Of a DNA stretch of 64,000 bases, positions 1-6,491 are shown one piece after another. A program made the position numbers and the translations under genes. The notes below the pieces were generated by a model. That model had not been told where the DNA came from and made no database searches. It saw only the letters and a program-made list of their open reading frames with translations. The first letter of the stretch is position 1; the number at the start of each line of letters is the position of its first letter. Origin of the DNA: Pedobacter sp. ok626 (GTDB taxonomy: Bacteria; Bacteroidota; Bacteroidia; Sphingobacteriales; Sphingobacteriaceae); NCBI RefSeq assembly GCF_900100435.1, contig NZ_FNEX01000018.1:104161-168160 (forward strand). The letters run 5' to 3'.

Positions 1-200
1 CCCTTGCCAGTCATGTCAGTATTGAAATCAAAGCCATATCCCTTTTCTTTTGAATAGGCCTGATCGGGTAAAACACGGGTATAGTCATCAGCCACTTTAC
101 CTGTCCCAAAATCGAACTTAAAAGTGGCTACCTGTGCATAGGTATAGCTGTTCCACAACACAAAGGCTAAGATTAATGTTATAAAATATTTAAAGGTCAT
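1..200 (-). CDS. Rhamnogalacturonan acetylesterase (CE12-type), N-terminal part only
   Basis: The ATG is at 198-200 and the reading frame runs off the left edge after about 66 codons. The protein starts with a signal peptide (MTFKYFITLILAFVLWNSYTYAQ minus its last residues) and continues with FKFDFGTGKVADDYTRVLPD and EKGYGFDF. This matches the beta-sandwich module that precedes the SGNH hydrolase domain in Bacteroidota rhamnogalacturonan acetylesterases. The catalytic GDS and DxxH motifs would lie outside the window, so the enzyme call is inferred from the N-terminal module and the pectin context. Such enzymes remove acetyl groups from the galacturonate of rhamnogalacturonan in the periplasm. 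A short frame derived from a GntR gene overlaps the start codon by 11 nt. Confidence 0.7.
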   Translation of the reverse strand, partial: MTFKYFITLILAFVLWNSYTYAQVATFKFDFGTGKVADDYTRVLPDQAYSKEKGYGFDFNTDMTGK

Positions 201-291
201 ATATAGTTGGTTTTGAGGTTAATTGAATGTATTTCGGCGTTGCCGAATACTCATCAATACTTATGTATTTATAAGTCCCCGTTAATTTCAT
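190..291 (-). pseudogene. Remnant of a second GntR-family regulator (first 25 codons)
   Basis: An ATG at 289-291 opens a 33-codon frame ending at a TAA at 190-192. Its first 25 residues begin MKLTGTY and continue KYISIDEYSATPKYIQLT. They align without gaps to the start of the intact GntR protein encoded just upstream (MKLTDSN, then KYIVIDEYAPTPKYIQLT). The nucleotide match is clear but diverged, about 70 percent by eye over 80 bases, so this is an old paralogue and not a recent copy. The similarity stops at codon 25, and the frame ends after eight unrelated codons inside the start of the acetylesterase gene. Either a tandem GntR gene was deleted down to this stub, or the stub is kept as a short leader whose stop overlaps the downstream start. 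Confidence 0.6.
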
Positions 292-300
292 TGCTATCGA

Positions 301-1332
301 TTAAACTGTAGCCCTTAAAGTTAAGTAAAAAGGAACTTTCAATTGCATCTTTGATCCTCCGGCAATCAACTTAGCAGCCATTTTACCCATTTCGCTAAAG
401 TCGGTTGAAATGGTACTTATACCATTCAATATAATTTTCTTTATTGGTGCTTCGTTGTAAGAAATTAGACCAACCTGTTTCCCTATTTTAAAATTGGTAG
501 ACTTCATACGTTCAATAAAGGTCACCAGATCATCTTCTTTCAAGATCACACAAACCTCACCTTCGTTAATTGGTTCGACCTCTATATCCGGCACCAGCGA
601 AAACTTAAATGCGTATTGCTGACAAAACCGAATAAATCCTTTGGTAATCGCTTTAGGATAATAACTATTATTTGGAAATACCAATTTAATGGTGTGATAT
701 TTGGTCAGCTCGGGAACAGCCTTTTCCAATGCGCCATAAATATCGTTTTCAAAATCTTCATAAACGGCGGCATAATCTCCTGTAACACCGTCTATCATTT
801 TACTAAGGATAACCAGTTTATGTTTAGGAATTGTATTTATTAACTGGGCCACAATTTCAGCACTTTCGGTAAACTGGGGCATTATTACAAAATGTGAATA
901 TTCATCTCTTTTACTATCGATTAGCTTTTTGAACTGTGTAAAGTCATTGTTATAAATACAAAGATCAGTAGTTACCCCTTCACCTACTGTTGTAACGAAG
1001 GAGTCGTAAACCATCTTTTTATAAGAACTTATTTTATTAAACAACAGACAGATCTTTGACTTCTGACGAAAGTCCGTATTCATAATATAATAGCCTCTAC
1101 CAGGAATAGATTCCAGTACCCCAATTTTTTTCAAATCTCGGTACGACTTTTCTACTGTATCTTTGGAGATTTCCAACTCGTTACTCATCTCGCAAATGGA
1201 AGGCAATGTATCGTCCTTATTTACGTACCCGGCTTCTATTGCCGATAATATTGAATTTGTCAGTTGAATATACTTAGGTGTAGGTGCATATTCATCGATA
1301 ACAATGTACTTGTTTGAATCCGTTAACTTCAT
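301..1332 (-). CDS. GntR-family transcriptional regulator with LacI-like sensor domain
   Basis: A 343-residue cytoplasmic regulator. Residues about 10-80 form a GntR winged helix-turn-helix (YIQLTNSILSAIEAGYV, LPSICEMSNELEISKDTVEK, VLESIPGRGYYI). The remaining 250 residues resemble the periplasmic-binding-protein fold of LacI-type sensors, with typical segments such as KICLLFNKISSY and VGLISYNEAPIKKII. Bacteroidota regulators of this build usually respond to a monosaccharide and control its catabolic genes. The pectin context suggests L-rhamnose or a galacturonate derivative, but no ligand can be read from the sequence. It lies between the HTCS and the acetylesterase on the same strand. The start is supported by the paralogous stub at 217-291, which begins with the same MKLT. 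Confidence 0.85.
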   Translation of the reverse strand: MKLTDSNKYIVIDEYAPTPKYIQLTNSILSAIEAGYVNKDDTLPSICEMSNELEISKDTVEKSYRDLKKIGVLESIPGRGYYIMNTDFRQKSKICLLFNKISSYKKMVYDSFVTTVGEGVTTDLCIYNNDFTQFKKLIDSKRDEYSHFVIMPQFTESAEIVAQLINTIPKHKLVILSKMIDGVTGDYAAVYEDFENDIYGALEKAVPELTKYHTIKLVFPNNSYYPKAITKGFIRFCQQYAFKFSLVPDIEVEPINEGEVCVILKEDDLVTFIERMKSTNFKIGKQVGLISYNEAPIKKIILNGISTISTDFSEMGKMAAKLIAGGSKMQLKVPFYLTLRATV

Positions 1333-1356
1333 TATATCTGGTTATTATTATGAAGT

Positions 1357-1386
1357 TAAATTTAGCACACCTACATAAAAAACAAA
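1357..1386 (-). promoter_or_regulatory. Candidate promoter of the GntR gene
   Basis: On the minus strand a TTTG (1383-1386) is followed after 18 bp by TAAATTTA (1357-1364). This resembles the Bacteroidota -33 TTTG and -7 TAnnTTTG pair. It lies 25-54 bp upstream of the GntR start. The PUL direct-repeat operator is absent here, so this gene seems to be outside the shared regulon. Confidence 0.4.
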
Positions 1387-1454
1387 GGGTACGAGCGTCT
1401 CAAAATGCACGCTAACTGTATCGAAAAGACCAAAAAAATAGTCTTAACAGATGC

Positions 1455-4400
1455 TTATTCATCTTTAACGGCTCCTCTATCTTGTATTTTCCTATATTCT
1501 GTTGGAGACAATCCGAACTCTGCTTTAAAGCATTTTCTAAAATGGTTACTATCGGAAAAACCTACCAGATATGAAATTTCATTTACATTGAAACGGCGAT
1601 CCTTGATCAATTGTTTTGCTCGTTTTAACCTGATCTCCTTGATCACTTCCACAATACTCAACCCTATCATAGTCTTAACCTTTCGATATAGGTTAGCCCT
1701 ACTGGTACCCACCTCTTTGCAAATATCATCTACACTAAGATCTGGATTGGCTAAACACTCTTCAATGTACAACAACATTCTTTTTAACAACTTTTCATCG
1801 GGAGACGAAGGGAGGTCATCCGGTGCATTCAACGAGATTTCCCGACGATATTTCTCCTTTAGTTTCTCTCTTAACTGCAACAGGCTTTTAATCCTTGCCG
1901 CTAAGAAATCCAGACTGAAAGGCTTAGTGATATAATCTTCGGCCCCTGTCTCAATCCCCTCTATCCGATCTTGTTCATGGGATCTGGCTGTTAATAGTAT
2001 AACAGGGATATGGCCGGTTTTAAGATCTGATTTTAGCTTTTTGCAGAATTCAAAACCATCCATCTGTGGCATGGTCACATCAGAAATCACAAGATCCGGA
2101 AGTTCCTGGCCTGCAACCTGTAAACCCAGTAATCCATTTTCTGCTTCCAGGATATTATACAGATTCTCAAAATGTTCTACCAGATACTTTCTCAGATCAA
2201 CGTTATCTTCAACAATAAGCAAAACCGGTATCTTGTCATTCACAAGCACACGCTTCTCCTGAGCAGCTGTTGTTGCTTTGAAATCTGCTGCTGAATCGAC
2301 AGATATACCAACAGCAGCAGATGAAACCGTTTCGGTATTATTATTTTGAATATTTAATACTTCAGCAGGATTTTCAGGCAGTTCAACCACAAAGACTGTT
2401 TCTGCAAAACCATCTTCTTTTTCAAGACTATTCACAGTGATTTTACCACCATGAAGTTCTATTAAACCTTTACTAAAAGCAAGCCCTAGCCCCGTTCCTG
2501 CCACATTATGTCCCGAGCCCCGATGGAAAGGTTGAAAAATATCTTCAAGATCTTCAGTTCTGATTGGGCGACCTGAGTTGATCACTTCGATGACTGCTAT
2601 TTTTTCCGCTTCTATATTTCTAACACTAAACCGGACTTTAATCCAGCCCAACTCGGGGGTAAATTTCAGTGCATTTGATAATAAATTCGCGATAACCACT
2701 TCCAACTTGTCCTCATCATAGCAGCATTCGAAAGCAGTTAAAGCAGTTTCAAATTCCAGTTTCAAATTCTTTGCCTCAGCCAATGGTTCAAACTGGGTAA
2801 TTGCTTTGCTTAAAAAGGCAATCATATTGCCCTTCCCCAAGTGGAGTGCTTCATTTCCGGTTTCCAGTTTCCTAAAGTCCAGCAATTGATTGATCAGCTT
2901 CAGCAATCTGTCTCCGTTGGATTTCATCGTTGTCAATTGCGAAGCCGCAAGCGCATTGCCAGGTAACATTTGAAGGAGCCTTTCAATTGGAGCAAGAATT
3001 AAGGTTAATGGTGTCTTTATCTCATGTGAGATGTTCGTGAAAAATTGCAGCTTAATTTGGTGAAGTTCATTTTCCTTCATTCTTATCAACGATTCGTAGG
3101 ATAGCTTGGACTGCAAACGGGTAAATTCTGTGGTGTATTGATGATAAGTATAAAAAATCAGCAAAAGCACAGTTACGTAAAAAATATAGGCCCAGATACT
3201 TGCCCAAAAAGGAGGTTTTACAACAATATTTAAAGTAGCCGGTTTTAAATTCCATATTCCGTCACTATTGGATGAAATGACTTTGAACGTGTATTTACCA
3301 GGTTCAAGGTTTGAATAGGTAGCAATCCTTCTCCCAGCATCTGTAGACACCCATTCTTTATCGAAACCTTCGAGTTTATAGGCATATCGATTACCTTGCG
3401 GGTTTGAATAATGCAGGCCTGCAAACTCAATGGCTACGCTTTTATCTCCGTAATTGAGCTGTATTTTGTCTGTTAAGTACAGAGGTTTCGTGAGGACCAC
3501 CCTTCCATTAACAATCTTATTGATATCAACTTTATGATTTAATATCTGCAATTCCGTTAAAACAGTATTGGGCAAAGTTTTCTCAGGATAGATCGAATCC
3601 GGGTTAAAAGAATTTAACCCGTTATTTCCTCCAAAAAACAATCTGTTCTTGTAACGGCTTTTGAGTACGGCGCCATCCGAAAATTCGTTACTTTGCAGTC
3701 CATCCTGAGCGGTATAATTCCTGATCTTAAATGTCTTCTTATTTAATCTTGAAATGCCCTTTTTATGGCTTATCCACATAAAACCATTTTTATCTTCTGT
3801 GATTCCGGCTATGGTTGCATCAGCCAAACCACTCTGACGGGAAAAATGTATAATGATATTTTTAGATGGATCATAAATATCAAGGCCATTGCCTGTTCCT
3901 ATCCATATTAAACCTTCGTTGTCTTGGTAAATACAGTAAACCCGGTTATCACTAATGGAGTTTCCTTTATCCTGATGGAGCAGGTGTTTGACTACTTCAA
4001 AGGTATCTTTGTTTAAAACAGGCTTTAAAATACTTATCCCACCACCCTCTGTTCCAACCCATAATTGTTGCTTACGGTCCTGGATGATTGTTCTGACCCA
4101 GGGATATTTTAAAGTTTTGTCTGGATTAAAATGTTTCAATTCCTTCTTTATCGGATTGTACTGGTATATCCCTTGCCATGTTCCAATCCAGACGTTATGT
4201 TCGTTGTCTTCCGTAACAGAATAAACACTGATATTTTTTAACCCCAGTCCAGTAATGTGCTGAAAGGAATTTGTTCTCGAGTCATAATTATTCAGCCCCA
4301 ACTTTGTCCCAATCCAAATGGTCCCTCTGCTGTCGCAAAAAATAGACCTGATCTGATTATCGACAATGGTAGTAGGGCTTTTTGTGATGTGCCGATAACC

Positions 4401-5228
4401 ATTTTTACCGATTACGCTGATCCCATTGTCACGTGTACCAACCCATAACTTACCGGAATTATCCTCGCAAATGGCACTCACATTATTGTCAATGAGCGAA
4501 GCCGATGTAAATGGGTCGTGATAATAGTAATCGAAAGGTTTCCCATTCAAATTGGCTTTATTGATACCGTAGCTATAAGTCCCCACCCAAAGCAGATTAT
4601 CATTATCCATATAAAGATCTGAAACATTCGATCCATTTAAAGACCAGGGATTAGCGGCATTATATTTATACTTTTTAACCTGACCTGAATTCAAATCCAG
4701 TCTAGCGAGGGAAATGGATGAGGTATCAATCATCCATTTATAATTTTTGTAGGAATAATTTACTGTTAAAAGGTGATTCCTTCTGTTGATCATTTTTAAA
4801 AAAGACGGAGAAAGGCGACTGAGGGGAATTCGATCAAAATCATCCCGTTCGTAATTATAACGACACAACTCATTTTTTGAAAATGTCAGCACCCAAATAC
4901 GATCATCCGTATCTTTGATAACATTATGTATCATATTGTTGTTGATGCTTTTGTTGTTATCGGGATTATACCTGTAAGTTTTGAAAGTATAACCATCATA
5001 ACGACACAATCCTCCCCAAGTACCGAACCACATAAATCCGTACTTATCTTTGGCTATTCCATGAATGGTACTTTGAGCAAGGCCTTGTTCTGAAGTGATA
5101 TTTTTAAATTTAAGGTCGGCATCTTGGGCCCAGGCACCCAACCTTATAAAAGTCAGGAAAAATATGATCAAAATACTGCCAAATAGTCTATATCTATCAA
5201 AATGGCTTTTTTTGAAAATTTTATCCAT
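1455..5228 (-). CDS. Hybrid two-component system sensor/regulator (HTCS)
   Basis: An inner-membrane one-protein signalling system of about 1257 residues. A signal-anchor segment is followed by a periplasmic sensor with repeated propeller units (for example GTIWIGTKLGLNNYD, HNVWIGTWQGIYQYN, GLIWIGTGNGLDIYD; about 35-600). Then come a Y_Y_Y domain (about 605-665), a membrane helix (about 678-698), a HisKA domain with phospho-acceptor H735 in NISHEIKTP, a HATPase with GTGLGLAFSKG near 913, a receiver with phospho-acceptor D1050 in ISDVTMPQMDGF, and an AraC-type helix-turn-helix (about 1155-1250). HTCS proteins bind oligosaccharides in the periplasm and activate the neighbouring PUL. I chose the ATG at 5226-5228 over a GTG ten codons upstream because MDKIFKKSHF leads directly into the hydrophobic signal. 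It is the likely reader of the six direct-repeat operators in this window. Confidence 0.93.
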   Translation of the reverse strand: MDKIFKKSHFDRYRLFGSILIIFFLTFIRLGAWAQDADLKFKNITSEQGLAQSTIHGIAKDKYGFMWFGTWGGLCRYDGYTFKTYRYNPDNNKSINNNMIHNVIKDTDDRIWVLTFSKNELCRYNYERDDFDRIPLSRLSPSFLKMINRRNHLLTVNYSYKNYKWMIDTSSISLARLDLNSGQVKKYKYNAANPWSLNGSNVSDLYMDNDNLLWVGTYSYGINKANLNGKPFDYYYHDPFTSASLIDNNVSAICEDNSGKLWVGTRDNGISVIGKNGYRHITKSPTTIVDNQIRSIFCDSRGTIWIGTKLGLNNYDSRTNSFQHITGLGLKNISVYSVTEDNEHNVWIGTWQGIYQYNPIKKELKHFNPDKTLKYPWVRTIIQDRKQQLWVGTEGGGISILKPVLNKDTFEVVKHLLHQDKGNSISDNRVYCIYQDNEGLIWIGTGNGLDIYDPSKNIIIHFSRQSGLADATIAGITEDKNGFMWISHKKGISRLNKKTFKIRNYTAQDGLQSNEFSDGAVLKSRYKNRLFFGGNNGLNSFNPDSIYPEKTLPNTVLTELQILNHKVDINKIVNGRVVLTKPLYLTDKIQLNYGDKSVAIEFAGLHYSNPQGNRYAYKLEGFDKEWVSTDAGRRIATYSNLEPGKYTFKVISSNSDGIWNLKPATLNIVVKPPFWASIWAYIFYVTVLLLIFYTYHQYTTEFTRLQSKLSYESLIRMKENELHQIKLQFFTNISHEIKTPLTLILAPIERLLQMLPGNALAASQLTTMKSNGDRLLKLINQLLDFRKLETGNEALHLGKGNMIAFLSKAITQFEPLAEAKNLKLEFETALTAFECCYDEDKLEVVIANLLSNALKFTPELGWIKVRFSVRNIEAEKIAVIEVINSGRPIRTEDLEDIFQPFHRGSGHNVAGTGLGLAFSKGLIELHGGKITVNSLEKEDGFAETVFVVELPENPAEVLNIQNNNTETVSSAAVGISVDSAADFKATTAAQEKRVLVNDKIPVLLIVEDNVDLRKYLVEHFENLYNILEAENGLLGLQVAGQELPDLVISDVTMPQMDGFEFCKKLKSDLKTGHIPVILLTARSHEQDRIEGIETGAEDYITKPFSLDFLAARIKSLLQLREKLKEKYRREISLNAPDDLPSSPDEKLLKRMLLYIEECLANPDLSVDDICKEVGTSRANLYRKVKTMIGLSIVEVIKEIRLKRAKQLIKDRRFNVNEISYLVGFSDSNHFRKCFKAEFGLSPTEYRKIQDRGAVKDE

Positions 5229-5319
5229 AAACACTTCTCTTTGCGATAATTCGGTCACTAATTATTTGGCAAGTAAACATAAGGAACCTATGTCAATAAA
5301 AGAATATTATTATAGCATA

Positions 5320-5334
5320 TCGAGCTCAGCTCGA
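5320..5334. promoter_or_regulatory. 15-bp palindrome upstream of the HTCS gene
   Basis: TCGAGCTCAGCTCGA is a perfect inverted repeat with 7-bp arms around one central base. It lies in the divergent spacer, about 90 bp upstream of the HTCS start and 50 bp from the operator of the opposite operon. Its sequence is unrelated to that operator. It could be a site for a dimeric regulator such as the GntR protein, or chance. Confidence 0.35.
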
Positions 5335-5383
5335 AAATATAAATGTAACATAGCCCATCCTATAATTGGGAAATAGCATTATT

Positions 5384-5428
5384 CAGGATGGAACAGGTTG
5401 CAGGATGGTTAAAATGGGCTTAATTTAA
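5384..5428 (+). promoter_or_regulatory. PUL operator/promoter A (GH43-like, GH2, CE15 operon)
   Basis: CAGGATGGAACAGGTTG at 5384-5400 is followed after 20 bp by TAATTTAA (5421-5428) in the -7 position. The operator is two CAGGWTG units with a 10-bp period. A third CAGGATG (5401-5407) directly follows, which no other copy has. The translation start at 5465 is 64 bp from the operator. Confidence 0.75.
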
Positions 5429-5464
5429 GGCTTATTTCATTATTAAATTTCGAAACCCAACCAA

Positions 5465-6475
5465 ATGTATCTCCTCAAACGGCTATTGTTATTGTTCTTA
5501 TTTGTTGTACCTTTTTTTGCTGGAGCGCAAACCAGTAAGAAAGCGCAGACCGTACCTAAACCGCTTTACAGAGACCCGGTATACGATGGTGCCGCTGATC
5601 CGGTAGTGATTTGGAATAAAGCCGAAAAAAAATGGTTCATGTTCTACACCAACCGCCGGGCTAATGCAAAAGGTTTGGATGGCGTAACCTGGGTACATGG
5701 AACCAGAATTGGAATTGCAGAGTCGAGAAATGGGGTTGACTGGAAATACAAAGATACTTGCGACATTCAATACCGCTTTCCCGATTACACCCATTGGGCA
5801 CCGGAGGTGATTGAAAACAAAGGGATATACCACATGTATCTAACTTATGTCCCCGGAGTTTTTGCAGATTGGAGACACCCTAGAGACATTGTCCACTTAA
5901 CCAGTACCAACCTGATCAACTGGAAGTTTGAATCGAAGCTCAATTTAGCCTCCGAACGTTGTATAGATGCCTGTGTATTTAAAATGCCCAATGGTGGTTG
6001 GCGCATGTACTACAACAATGAGTTAGCGGGAAAATCCATCTATTATGCGGATAGCGAAGATCTCTATCATTGGAAAGACAGCGGGAAACGCGTAATTGGC
6101 GATAAAGGTGGTGAAGGCCCTAAGGTTTTCTTCTGGAAAGATACCTATTGGATGATTGTAGACAATTGGAAGGGTTTGGGTGTATATGCATCTAAGGACC
6201 TCAGCGAATGGAAAAGACAACCTGAAAACATCTTACAGCTACCGGGAAAGGGTCTGGATGATCAAGTCATGGGCGGACATGCAGATGTAGTAGTGAATAA
6301 TGGAAGGGCCTTTATCTATTACTTTACTCATCCTGGAAAAACACCTGCCAATAAAGGCATCGACAACTATGAAACCAGACGCAGCAGCTTACAACTGGCA
6401 GAACTAGAATATAAAGATGGCGTAATTGTGTGCGACAGGGACAAGCCTCTGAAAATAGCTTTAACCAAATATTAA
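5465..6475 (+). CDS. GH43/GH117-like five-bladed beta-propeller glycosidase
   Basis: A secreted protein of 336 residues with a signal peptide ending at FFAGAQ. The sequence has the layout of five-bladed propeller glycosidases. An early Asp, D45 in DGAADPVVIW, is the candidate base. HWAPEVI lies in the next blade and GGEGPKVFF with E217 is the candidate acid. Blades are marked by short W/Y-rich repeats (NKAEKKWFMFYT, SEDLYHWK, SKDLSEWKR). I cannot assign a GH43 subfamily or a substrate, and GH117-like folds look the same at this level. It is the first gene of a three-gene operon with a GH2 and a CE15 esterase, 16 nt upstream of the GH2, and has its own PUL operator. A role on pectin or glucuronate-bearing side chains is inferred from context. 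Confidence 0.7.
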   Translation: MYLLKRLLLLFLFVVPFFAGAQTSKKAQTVPKPLYRDPVYDGAADPVVIWNKAEKKWFMFYTNRRANAKGLDGVTWVHGTRIGIAESRNGVDWKYKDTCDIQYRFPDYTHWAPEVIENKGIYHMYLTYVPGVFADWRHPRDIVHLTSTNLINWKFESKLNLASERCIDACVFKMPNGGWRMYYNNELAGKSIYYADSEDLYHWKDSGKRVIGDKGGEGPKVFFWKDTYWMIVDNWKGLGVYASKDLSEWKRQPENILQLPGKGLDDQVMGGHADVVVNNGRAFIYYFTHPGKTPANKGIDNYETRRSSLQLAELEYKDGVIVCDRDKPLKIALTKY

Positions 6476-6491
6476 TCAGCAAATCCTTATC

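Noticed and set aside
1430..1460. AAGAC/GTCTT inverted repeat after the HTCS stop as terminator
   Set aside because: The stem is only 5 bp with a long loop, too weak to call.
1405..1935. Plus-strand reading frame of 176 codons
   Set aside because: It lies almost wholly antisense to the receiver and AraC end of the HTCS gene, whose protein is clearly conserved. It has no family features.
5228..5258. GTG start ten codons upstream for the HTCS
   Set aside because: The extension MTELSQREVF precedes the signal segment and adds nothing typical; the ATG at 5226-5228 gives a normal start.
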